Made by a program: the position numbers and the translations under genes. From assembly GCF_028693135.1 (NCBI RefSeq), contig NZ_JAQUVZ010000012.1, positions 1 through 64,000 of the forward strand: DNA of 64,000 nucleotides, in the 5' to 3' direction. Under the pieces are notes generated by a model. The model did no database searches. It saw only the letters and a list, made by a program, of their open reading frames with translations, and was not told the DNA's origin. The DNA is from Methanosarcina sp. (GTDB lineage Archaea; Halobacteriota; Methanosarcinia; Methanosarcinales; Methanosarcinaceae). Below, in pieces: positions 9,401-17,438 of the stretch. How positions within the stretch are numbered: position 1 is the first letter of the stretch; the number at the start of each line of letters is the position of its first letter.

Positions 9401-9492
9401 TTTTAACACTTAGCTTTAACACTTAGCCTTAACACTTAGCCTTAACACTTAGCCTTAACACTTAGCCTTAACACTTAGCCTTAACGCGTAGT
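9401..9492. repeat. 13-bp minisatellite, seven copies
   Basis: TTAACACTTAGCC repeated about seven times, with one variant in the first copy (AGCTTTAAC) and a degenerate last copy (TTAACGCGTAGTC). It lies exactly between two convergent genes, directly beyond the aldehyde dehydrogenase stop, in the terminator position. Confidence 0.95.
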
Positions 9493-9500
9493 CTTTACAT

Positions 9501-10931
9501 TCAGGTTTTTAACATTATGGTTTTTGTCTCCAGATATTCAGAAAGGGCGTCGGGTCCATTTTCCCTTCCAAAACCACTCTCTTTAACCCCTCCAAAAGGA
9601 ACTTCAGGAGCTATCTTCATGTGCTGGTTGACCCATATAATGCCTGCATTTAACTGTTCACACCCTGTTCGTGCCCGGTCTAAATCTTTTGTCCAGATAG
9701 AAGCACCAAGCCCGTAACTGGTACTGTTTGCCTCCTCTATTGCCTCATCCAGGTCTTTTACCGTGACCATGGGCAGTAAAGGGCCAAAAACTTCCTCTTT
9801 CAAAAGTCTGGAGTCCCCTGGTACATCTGAAACAAGGGTCGGCTCAAAGAAGTACCCTTTATCAGAACCTTTGAACGCAGGTACTTTTCCTCCGGTAATT
9901 ATCCTGCCTGAATCCTTCTCCTCAATTTCAGATGTGAGCTCTTTTATATATTCCCACTGATGGCGATTGTTAAGAGGCCCTATACTGGTATTTTTCTCCA
10001 GCCCGTTTCCTATTCTTAAGCTCCGAATGCCTGTTTCAAGCTTTTTTGTGAATTCTTCAGCTATGGATTCAAAAACATAAAGCCTCTTGACAGCGGTACA
10101 GGTCTGGCCGCAGTTGTAAAACCTCCCTCTCAGGGCTCCGGCAGCAGCACTTTCAAGATCGGCATCGTCACACACAAGCATAGGGTCACTTCCTCCCAGC
10201 TCAAGAGTAACCCTTTTCATCCCGCGGGCTGCAAGTTCAGCTACTCGTTTTCCGGTTCTGGCTTCTCCTGTGAAAGAAATTTTTCTTACATCAGGGCTGC
10301 GAACAAGACCTTCTCCTGCTGTTTCACCCGGGCCTGTGACCACATTCAACACACCTGCAGGCAGCCCGGCTTCCCCAAATATAGAAGCCAGATTCAGGTT
10401 TGTAAGGGGAGTGTTACTTGCCGGCTTCAGCACAAAAGTATTCCCGGAAATCAGAGCCGGGGCAATTTTCCAGCCCATAATCAGAGCAGGCATGTTCCAG
10501 GGAATTATGGCTGCACAGACCCCAAGAGGGTTTTTTACGGTAAAAGCATACCCATTTCCCGGGACCGGGATGAAGTCCCCTCGCAGACTGCCTGCAAGTC
10601 CGCAGTAATATTCAAGGACGTGTGCAAAACCTTCTATTTCATTTCTGGCTTCTGCAAGAGGCTTTCCCTGTTCCTGCGTAAGCAGGGCAGCTAGCTCATC
10701 CTTCCTCTGTCGGACAATTTCTGCAGTCCTGTAAAGAACTCCTCCCCTCTGCTGTGGAGATGCGGCAGCCCAGCCGGCGAACGCTGATGAAGCAGCTTCG
10801 ACCGCTGCAGCCACGTCCTCTTCCGTGCCCCTGGGGACCTGCTCTATAAGTTCCCCTGTTGCAGGATTTTTAACCCCAAAAAACTCGCCTCCGCATGCTT
10901 CTACAGCTTTTCCGTTGATCTGCATTTTCAT
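9501..10931 (-). CDS. NAD(P)-dependent aldehyde dehydrogenase
   Basis: About 476 residues, full length for the ALDH superfamily. Visible motifs: IIPWNMPALIMGWKIAPAL (cofactor fold), KPASNTPLTNL (cofactor lysine), SFTGEARTGKRV (second nucleotide-binding glycines), catalytic Glu in VTLELGGSDPMLVC, catalytic Cys in FYNCGQTCTAVKR, and the C-terminal VPFGGVKESGFGRENG. Closest types are succinate-semialdehyde, lactaldehyde or glyceraldehyde dehydrogenases; in methanogens a lactaldehyde dehydrogenase supplies lactate for F420, but sequence alone does not show that substrate here. Candidate starts are a TTG at 10949 and ATGs at 10940, 10931 and 10925; MKMQINGK at 10931 is the typical family start. 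Divergent from the DUF2298 gene. Confidence 0.9.
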   Translation of the reverse strand: MKMQINGKAVEACGGEFFGVKNPATGELIEQVPRGTEEDVAAAVEAASSAFAGWAAASPQQRGGVLYRTAEIVRQRKDELAALLTQEQGKPLAEARNEIEGFAHVLEYYCGLAGSLRGDFIPVPGNGYAFTVKNPLGVCAAIIPWNMPALIMGWKIAPALISGNTFVLKPASNTPLTNLNLASIFGEAGLPAGVLNVVTGPGETAGEGLVRSPDVRKISFTGEARTGKRVAELAARGMKRVTLELGGSDPMLVCDDADLESAAAGALRGRFYNCGQTCTAVKRLYVFESIAEEFTKKLETGIRSLRIGNGLEKNTSIGPLNNRHQWEYIKELTSEIEEKDSGRIITGGKVPAFKGSDKGYFFEPTLVSDVPGDSRLLKEEVFGPLLPMVTVKDLDEAIEEANSTSYGLGASIWTKDLDRARTGCEQLNAGIIWVNQHMKIAPEVPFGGVKESGFGRENGPDALSEYLETKTIMLKT

Positions 10932-11099
10932 AGCTACCATTATTTGCAAAGATCTATTTTAAGCTAACAAAGCGTTTTATATCTTTAAAATAATAGTTAT
11001 AAAGTCCAATGCGAAGACTATAGCGAAAGTAAAACGAAAAACAAATTCTCGTTCGACAGAAATATAAGTATATTTACAAATCACATAGTATCAAATATG

Positions 11100-11141
11100 G
11101 GATCTTCTGGCAGATTCGAATGCAGGATCTTCTGCCAGATT
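11100..11141. repeat. Pair of 17-bp direct repeats with complementary cores
   Basis: GGATCTTCTGGCAGATT (11100-11116) and GGATCTTCTGCCAGATT (11125-11141), 25 bases apart. The single difference makes the TCTGGCAGA and TCTGCCAGA cores reverse complements, so the pair can also fold as a hairpin. It lies in the 430-bp divergent region between the aldehyde dehydrogenase and DUF2298 genes; no gene is seen in that region. Confidence 0.8.
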
Positions 11142-11360
11142 AAAACAAAGGAATTTATAAAATACTTATTATAAAAGTGTCAAAGTGGCTTTAGAGGCGA
11201 GACTCTTCTGGGAATAGGGGTGTGACTCCAGATGAGCTTGTATGGGATAAAGATACTTCCTGAACGACATTTTGCAGGATGTAATGTTTTGAGTTTACTT
11301 CCCGAGCTGCAATTTTTCAGTAGCTAAAAAAATGAATTTCACAGGCAGGTACAGATAACA

Positions 11361-13526
11361 GTGTCAGATTACCTTCAATTACTTCTATGGTTTTTTCTTG
11401 TCGAAATCCTGGGCTTGATTGCAATTCCACTTGCTGGAAATGCTGGAAACAGGCTGGCTGACAGGGGCATTTCTGCATCAAAAACTCTGGGAATTATACT
11501 TGTAGCCTATTTTTCCTGGATCTTTTCTTACATCTGGGGTTTTAACCGCAACACAATTCTTATCTCTATTCTTGTTCTTTGCATCCTATCAATTATCCTT
11601 TATCGGAAACAGAGAATTTTCCCGAAAGGAAAGGCTTTGCTCGTCAATGAACTCGTGTTCTTCGCAGGTTTCTTTTTTTTCTTGCTCGTACGCATGCACC
11701 TTCCGGAAATATATATGCACGAGAAATTTATGGACTTTGCTTTTTTAAATGCAGTAATAAGGACTTCCTCTTTTCCTCCGGCAGATCCCTGGTTTGCAGG
11801 TGGGTTTCTGGATTTTTACTATTATTTTGGGTATCTTTCCGTGGGTACTCTGGGAAAACTCAGTGCTGTCAAACCGACCATACTTTTTAATCTGGCAGTT
11901 GCCCTTACTTTTGCTCTTTCCTTCAATCTCTTTTTCGGCATAGGGTATAACCTTACCCACGGGAAAATTAAGTATGGATTCCTTACTGCTGGGGCGGGGA
12001 TGCTGCTTGGAAATTTGCAGGGACTTATAGAATTTGTATCCATGTATGTCCTCAAGGTGCAGGTTGCAAGAGGATACTACTGGAGCAGTTCGAGGGTTAT
12101 TCCTTTTACGATAAACGAGTTTCCCTATTTCACTTTCATACACGGAGACCTGCACTCTCATATGCTTGCAATCCCGTTTCAGTTGCTTGTACTGGTATTT
12201 CTCCTGAATATATATCTCAGGATAAGTGAGAACTCAATCTTTGAAAACAGCCTGGCATTTATGACATTTTCAATAGCTCTGGGTTTTTTATTCCCATCCA
12301 ACTCCTGGGACTTCCCTGTGTACTTCAGCCTGGCACTTTTTATTATCTTTGCATTTTATTACGGGCATTATATTCGTAATAAAAATTTATTCGGATCCAT
12401 TGCAGGATTTTCCGGAGCAGTCCTTCTCGTTTCTGTCTTCAGCTTCCTGCCATATTTGCCCTTTTATCTGTCCTTTAATCCTCAGGCGGCAGGAGGATTT
12501 GATTTTGTTGTGCCGGAACTCAGGACAACGATTGATAAATTCCTTATCCTTTTCGGACTTTTCCTGTTTTTAATCTTCTCTTTCCTTGTAACCCGCCTGG
12601 AATCCAGACGACAACTCGGAGTTTTTGTCCTTTCTGTTGGAGCATCAGCACTGCTTTCTTCGATATGGTCTATTCCCCTGCTTGCGGTTCTTTTTCCCCT
12701 ACTTGCCCTTTCTCTGTTTTCGTTCCTGAAGGATCTTCCGGAAAGAAGCGCGGCAGGATTTATATTTCTTCTAATAGCAACAGTCGCCTTCATTGCCCTG
12801 ATCTGTGAAATTATTTACCTTGACGATCCCATTTCAGGCGATTTCGCCCGTATGAATACAGTATTCAAATTTTACATGCATTTATGGATTTTCCTTGCTA
12901 TTGCAGCCTCTTATTCATACTATGAACTTCATTTTCGTTTCTGGGGCGGGTCTGAAAATAGAATGCTTTTGAAGGGAACTTATGTAAAAAAAGCATGGGC
13001 AGTTGTACTTATGCTACTGGTTATTTCCTGTGCCTTTTTTCCTGTAGTATCAACCTTTACAAGAATAAAAGATATGAATGCCGAGCCTACCCTTGATGGA
13101 ATGGAGTACATGAAGGAACTGGACAGGGGAGATTACAATGCCATACAATGGTTGCAGGAAAATATTGAAGGATCTCCGGTAGTCCTTGAAGCTTCTAAAG
13201 ATGATAGCAGTTACAGGTATACGTCCAGGGTCTCTGCAAATACCGGGCTCCCTACAGTCATCGGGTGGGCAAGACACGAGCGGTTCTGGGGAAGAAACCA
13301 CAAAGAAGTAGAAAAGAGGATAACAGATGTTCGCTCAATTTATTCCACTGGCAATGAAAAGAGAACCCTGGAGCTTATGGATAAATATAACGTAAGCTAT
13401 GTGTATATCGGCAAACTTGAACGGCAGACGTATCACGTAAAACTGGATAAATTTGAGAATGAAACCTATTTTGAACCGGTTTACCGGGATACAGTCACAA
13501 TATATAAATTAAAGAAAGGTGTGTAA
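11361..13526 (+). CDS. DUF2298 (chlor_Arch_YYY) membrane protein
   Basis: 721 residues, at least twelve hydrophobic segments, then a soluble tail from about residue 580. It matches the DUF2298/TIGR03662 family of archaea and Chloroflexi. Conserved features include WFAGGFLDFYYYFGY in the first large loop, FPYFTFIHGDLHSHMLAIP (the HGDLHSH loop, likely catalytic or metal-binding) and ARMNTVFKFYMHLWIF late in the protein. The architecture resembles GT-C glycosyltransferases, and family members are often found near Agl23-like proteins, so a role in surface glycan assembly is inferred, not shown. GTG start, preceded by GGCAGGT. Confidence 0.85.
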   Translation: MSDYLQLLLWFFLVEILGLIAIPLAGNAGNRLADRGISASKTLGIILVAYFSWIFSYIWGFNRNTILISILVLCILSIILYRKQRIFPKGKALLVNELVFFAGFFFFLLVRMHLPEIYMHEKFMDFAFLNAVIRTSSFPPADPWFAGGFLDFYYYFGYLSVGTLGKLSAVKPTILFNLAVALTFALSFNLFFGIGYNLTHGKIKYGFLTAGAGMLLGNLQGLIEFVSMYVLKVQVARGYYWSSSRVIPFTINEFPYFTFIHGDLHSHMLAIPFQLLVLVFLLNIYLRISENSIFENSLAFMTFSIALGFLFPSNSWDFPVYFSLALFIIFAFYYGHYIRNKNLFGSIAGFSGAVLLVSVFSFLPYLPFYLSFNPQAAGGFDFVVPELRTTIDKFLILFGLFLFLIFSFLVTRLESRRQLGVFVLSVGASALLSSIWSIPLLAVLFPLLALSLFSFLKDLPERSAAGFIFLLIATVAFIALICEIIYLDDPISGDFARMNTVFKFYMHLWIFLAIAASYSYYELHFRFWGGSENRMLLKGTYVKKAWAVVLMLLVISCAFFPVVSTFTRIKDMNAEPTLDGMEYMKELDRGDYNAIQWLQENIEGSPVVLEASKDDSSYRYTSRVSANTGLPTVIGWARHERFWGRNHKEVEKRITDVRSIYSTGNEKRTLELMDKYNVSYVYIGKLERQTYHVKLDKFENETYFEPVYRDTVTIYKLKKGV

Positions 13527-13805
13527 AAGAGGAAAATTAAAGAAAGGTACTTAAAAGAGAATATTATATTTGTCTATTTTCAGAGAAAAACTGGCTCATG
13601 AGAAAAAATCATGGTTTAGATCAGATATATCATTTATTTCAGTATCCTAAACATTGTTTCATAAATACTTTTCATAAATACGCTTTAAAACAGGTTCCAC
13701 AAATATATTATAAACATAATATTTATTTGAATATGTGGACATACCTGTGAATACAGTCCAGCATAAATACCCTATTATTATCATAAACGTTAAGAGGTTG
13801 TTCGT

Positions 13806-15557
13806 ATAACCAGCGTCTCGGTAGTTCTGCCCGCTTACAATGAAGCCGCTAGAATAGAAAATACAGTCTCGATAACAGCAGAGACCCTTTCAAAGATAAC
13901 TGATTCTTTTGAGATCATCATAGCAGAGGATGGAAGCACGGATGGTACGGACCGGATAGCTTCACGTCTTTCGGAACAGTATTCTTATGTCAAACACCTG
14001 CATTCCGATGAGCGGCAGGGTAGGGGAAGGGCCCTTAACAGGGCTTTTAAGGCAGCCTCAGGAGAGGTGCTCTGCTACATTGATGTGGATCTTGCAACAG
14101 ATATGAGTTATCTGGAAAAACTGGTCAGAGCTGTAAGTACGGGTGGCTATGACTTTGCCACCGGTTCGAGAATAATGCCCGACAGCGATGCAAAAAGACC
14201 TTTCAAGCGGGAGTTTGCTAGCAGAGGATACAACTCCCTTGTGCGGCTTTTTTTGCGTTCAAAACTCTATGATCACCAGTGCGGTTTTAAGGCTTTCAGG
14301 AGAGGTGCACTCTTCGATTTGCTCGATGGAATTGAAAATCAGCACTGGTTCTGGGACACTGAATTGCTGGTCCGAGCTCAGCACCGGGGATACAGGGTTC
14401 TGGAGTTCCCTGTCTACTGGAGGCACGGAGGATCAAGCAAGGTCAATTTAGTAAAGGATGTTCTTGGAATGGGGTCTGAGATTTTCCGCCTCTGGTGGGA
14501 ACTCTTTTTTCCGGGTTTCTTTTCCGGAAAAGGGAAAATTTTCTTAACAGCTTCTCTAGCACTTCTAATTCTTGCACTTGCTGCAACTTTTCTGGGCGTT
14601 TCCGATGTTCTGGAAAATATCAGGCATGTGTCCCTGGGCACCCTGGTTCTTTCTTCTCTTGTTTACTGCGTTTCCTGGCCGTTTCGGGGTATTCGTTTCC
14701 AGCAGATCCTTAATAGGCTTGGAAGCCATTACGGGCTTGGATTCCTTACAGGAAGTATTTTCATCAGCCAGTCTGCAAATGTGGTCCTTCCTGCACGAAT
14801 AGGGGACCTGAGCAGGATGTATATCCTGAAAAAAAGTAAAGATCTTGCCCTTACAACAAGCCTTTCCGCTCTGACCATCGAAAGGGTCTTTGACATAATT
14901 GCAATTACCTTCATTGCCATATTTGCTTCTTCAAGTGTAGCTTCCAGGTTTGAACTTGCTTCCTGGATGGAGTCCCTGATTCAGTTTTCAGGGCTTGCAG
15001 TTCTCCTTTTCTTTGCAGCTCTCTTTGTATTGTCTTTTCGAGAAAGCCGCAGGAATAAGAGAGGTGGGAAAAAGGATTCTGTAAGTTCTTCCGGTGAACC
15101 TCTTCATAAAATAAAACAGTTTGTATCCACTTTTATCCACCAGATGAGCGTTGTTGCTGTCCGTCCCGGAGCGTTTGTTGCAGTTATTACATTTTCTCTT
15201 CTTTTATGGGGTATGGATATCCTTACCTGTTTTCTGGTTCTGAAATCCATTCCTTCAACTGGGGTAGATATGTATTCAGTGTCCACCATATCCCTGATCT
15301 TCCTGGCGGTAGCTCTTGGGAACATTGCAAAAACTTTTCCTATCACTCCTGGAGCTATAGGGACATATGAGGTTGCCCTTACTGCCGTGTTCGGGCTTGG
15401 AGGAATCAGGCCGGAAATAGGGTTTACAGTCGCTGTGCTTGACCACATAATAAAGAACTCGATCACATTGATTGGAGGCGGGTTCGCCCTCTCGGGACTC
15501 GGGCTCAGGTGGAGAGAGATTCTTTCAACGAATACCGATACACTGAAAGGGATGTGA
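13806..15557 (+). CDS. AglD-like family 2 glycosyltransferase with C-terminal flippase-like membrane domain; start damaged or non-canonical
   Basis: The reading frame is open from 13794 and encodes a GT-A domain: SVVLPAYNEA, then IIAEDGSTDGTDRIA, then the DXD-type CYIDVDLATD, then HQCGFKAFRRG. The C-terminal half (from about 14520) is an eight-helix UPF0104/lysylphosphatidylglycerol-synthase-type membrane domain with LPARIGDLSRMYIL and FPITPGAIGTYEVAL. Haloferax AglD, which acts in N-glycosylation, has this architecture. There is no ATG, GTG or TTG in frame before the GT motifs. Starting at the internal ATG 14067 would delete the nucleotide-sugar site. An ATA at 13806 lies eight bases after TAAGAGG. 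Alternatively, a short frame from GTG 13747 joins by a -1 shift near 13806. Confidence 0.75.
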   Translation: MTSVSVVLPAYNEAARIENTVSITAETLSKITDSFEIIIAEDGSTDGTDRIASRLSEQYSYVKHLHSDERQGRGRALNRAFKAASGEVLCYIDVDLATDMSYLEKLVRAVSTGGYDFATGSRIMPDSDAKRPFKREFASRGYNSLVRLFLRSKLYDHQCGFKAFRRGALFDLLDGIENQHWFWDTELLVRAQHRGYRVLEFPVYWRHGGSSKVNLVKDVLGMGSEIFRLWWELFFPGFFSGKGKIFLTASLALLILALAATFLGVSDVLENIRHVSLGTLVLSSLVYCVSWPFRGIRFQQILNRLGSHYGLGFLTGSIFISQSANVVLPARIGDLSRMYILKKSKDLALTTSLSALTIERVFDIIAITFIAIFASSSVASRFELASWMESLIQFSGLAVLLFFAALFVLSFRESRRNKRGGKKDSVSSSGEPLHKIKQFVSTFIHQMSVVAVRPGAFVAVITFSLLLWGMDILTCFLVLKSIPSTGVDMYSVSTISLIFLAVALGNIAKTFPITPGAIGTYEVALTAVFGLGGIRPEIGFTVAVLDHIIKNSITLIGGGFALSGLGLRWREILSTNTDTLKGM

Positions 15558-15825
15558 TAGCCTGAAACAAAATCTCAGCAAAAATGGTGCCGATTAAGTT
15601 CTTCAAGAGTGAAATGGGAGGGGGGCTCAACTCCAGTCCTAATATATGGGCAACAATAAATATAAGGGAATTTAAAAATGAAAAAGAAGTAAGGGAATTT
15701 TAAAAATGAAACCGAAGCTAATTTAAGACCGGAATAAATAATTGGAAGCTTTATCCAGAGTTAAATTAACGACCGCATGCTTTGCCTTAATCGATGTTTA
15801 AGTGCAAAAGATCTGAGTGGAAGAA

Positions 15826-16182
15826 ATGTCTGAAAGAAAAATAATCGAAGTTCGGGATGCTTATTCCCTGCCGGAAGATGTGCTCGAGGCTGTTCACAGG
15901 GCACTGAACGAAGACGTTGAAAATATCGTAAGTCTGTTCAAGGTTCTTGCAGATCCGACCCGCCTGAGAATTCTTAAAGCCCTCGAAGTCCAGAGCCTCT
16001 GCGTCTGCGTCCTTGTTGAAGCTACGGACCAGAAGCACTCTGCACTTTCTTATCACCTCAAGCTCTTAAAGGAAGCAGGGCTCGTGGACTCCAGGAGAGA
16101 ACGCAGTTTCCAGATCTACGACCTTACTGAATTTGGAAACCTGCTCCTGAAGCATATTGAAAAACACTTTGAACAAAACTAA
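15826..16182 (+). CDS. ArsR/SmtB-family metalloregulator
   Basis: 118 residues from ATG 15826 (121 from GTG 15817). The winged-helix core runs VSLFKVLADPTRLRILKAL, then SLCVCVLVEA, then HSALSYHLKLLKEAGLVDSR (recognition helix), then a wing RERSFQIYDLT. The Cys-X-Cys in the third helix corresponds to the ELCVCDL metal/metalloid site of ArsR-type sensors, which release DNA when As(III), Sb(III), Cd or similar binds. An N-terminal helical extension of about 35 residues is present. No efflux gene is adjacent; the gene converges with nikR, so targets are unknown. Confidence 0.85.
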   Translation: MSERKIIEVRDAYSLPEDVLEAVHRALNEDVENIVSLFKVLADPTRLRILKALEVQSLCVCVLVEATDQKHSALSYHLKLLKEAGLVDSRRERSFQIYDLTEFGNLLLKHIEKHFEQN

Positions 16183-16283
16183 CTTGAGTGGATGGGGGGC
16201 TTTTTCCATTTAATAGTTCTGAGTCCCACAACACTCTATCTTAATTCTGTCTGTGTGTGGATTCGTATTCTTGAAGGATAATA

Positions 16284-16706
16284 TTAGATTTTCTCGTTTG
16301 AGGATACCGTTGTGAGCTTTGAGAACTTTACTCCTTTAAGAGACATTATAGCTTCAGCAAGCTCTTTTATCTCTTCGCCTTCCCCATCCAGAACGATTAC
16401 TTCAAAACAGTTGTCGTGGTCCAGGTGGATGTGCACGGAGGACTTAATCAGGGGAGAGTATTGGTGCTGGATGTCTGCAAGGGCGTTTGAAAGCCCACGC
16501 TTTGTGTGGTCATATATAACAGCAACAGTCCCTACACGATGACCTTTAATGTCACCCATCCACTCGTAGTAAGAAATGTAACTTCTGATGGCGTCCCTTA
16601 TGCCTTCTGAACGGGAAGAGTAACCTCTTTTTTCAATAATCTCATCAAATTTATTAAGAAGTGTGTCGGGCAGGGATACCCCTATCCTCATAAGTTCTGT
16701 TTCCAT
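16284..16706 (-). CDS. nikR: Nickel-responsive regulator NikR
   Basis: 140 residues with the NikR domain order: an N-terminal ribbon-helix-helix ([19 protein letters not shown], then [14 protein letters not shown]) and a C-terminal ACT-like tetramerisation/nickel domain. The nickel ligands align exactly with E. coli His76, His87, His89 and Cys95: here His81, His92, His94 and Cys100 in [20 protein letters not shown]. It represses or activates nickel uptake genes. Methanogens need nickel for F430, hydrogenase and CODH/ACS. GGTGAT stands just before the ATG. Candidate operator repeats lie upstream. A cobalt/nickel-type ECF transporter begins at 62.7 kb but is not adjacent. Confidence 0.95.
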   Translation of the reverse strand: METELMRIGVSLPDTLLNKFDEIIEKRGYSSRSEGIRDAIRSYISYYEWMGDIKGHRVGTVAVIYDHTKRGLSNALADIQHQYSPLIKSSVHIHLDHDNCFEVIVLDGEGEEIKELAEAIMSLKGVKFSKLTTVSSNEKI

Positions 16707-16780
16707 CGTATCACCAGGTAATTTGCAATTTATCCGAAAGATATTACATTAAGTTATTGTAAGTATTACTATATATGTTT

Positions 16781-16830
16781 TATTCACTTGTTAATTTATA
16801 TAAAAGAGTTGTATTCATATGTTAATTCAT
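16781..16830. promoter_or_regulatory. Paired direct repeat upstream of nikR (candidate operator)
   Basis: TATTCACTTGTTAATTTAT (16781-16799) and TATTCATATGTTAATTCAT (16812-16830) match at 16 of 19 positions, 31 bases apart (three helical turns). They lie just upstream of a minus-strand TATA-like CATATATAG at about 16768-16776 that would serve nikR. Confidence 0.45.
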
Positions 16831-16839
16831 CCCTCAGTA

Positions 16840-17154
16840 TATTAATGTTTGGGAACTATAATACTTAGCATATATGTAAGGGGCAAAGCGTCCATAAAAA
16901 AATAAAAGAGACAAAAAGAAATAAAAAATAAACACAAAAGGAAAAGAATTTAAAAAAAATAAATAAGCAAAACGGTTAAAGGAAACTTATTAAGTTATGC
17001 CGGCATAAAATACTAAACCATACAAAAACAAAAACTAAAAAAGAATTCATAAAGAATTAAAAAAGTTAAACGAAACCAGAAAGTCATTGAAAATATAGTT
17101 TTATTTTTTCCTTTAAACTCTCGATGTCCGTTAATGTCCGTTATTTCCTATAAT
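16840..17154. other. A-rich intergenic tract
   Basis: Extreme A/purine richness on the plus strand at 16890-17080 (runs of AAAATAAA and AAAAGAAA), with stops in all frames. No gene was seen. It lies in a 730-bp gap between nikR and the ligase gene. Confidence 0.6.
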
Positions 17155-17176
17155 CCTGCTTTCGGCAGGTCGACAT
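17155..17176 (+). repeat. Dispersed hairpin motif (IS200/IS605-type end?), copy 1
   Basis: CCTGC-TTTCG-GCAGG hairpin followed by TCGACAT. The same 22 bases occur at 48818-48839 with one difference. A small hairpin followed by a GTCGAC/GTTGAC terminus resembles the right end of IS200/IS605-type elements; no transposase gene is present here. Confidence 0.5.
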
Positions 17177-17438
17177 AAAAATCCATTCAATTATTCTGTT
17201 GATATCGTTTTTTTCAGAACTTTTGAAATTCAATTTAAATCAAAAATTGCTAAATGTTAACCATAACATAATTAATATATATTTGTGGTAAATGCGATAA
17301 ATGTCAAATCATGTTGGATATATAGTCCGTATGATATTGGTTTTTAAGTGAACCTGCAAAAAATAACAATTAAGGATATTTAGATGTTAGACTGTGCTTG
17401 CTGCCGAATGTAGGTATAATATGTCCGTTACTTTCCGG

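Noticed and set aside
11100-11141. tRNA-like GATTCGAAT near 11115
   Set aside because: No acceptor, D or anticodon stems can be built around it. No tRNA gene was found in the window.
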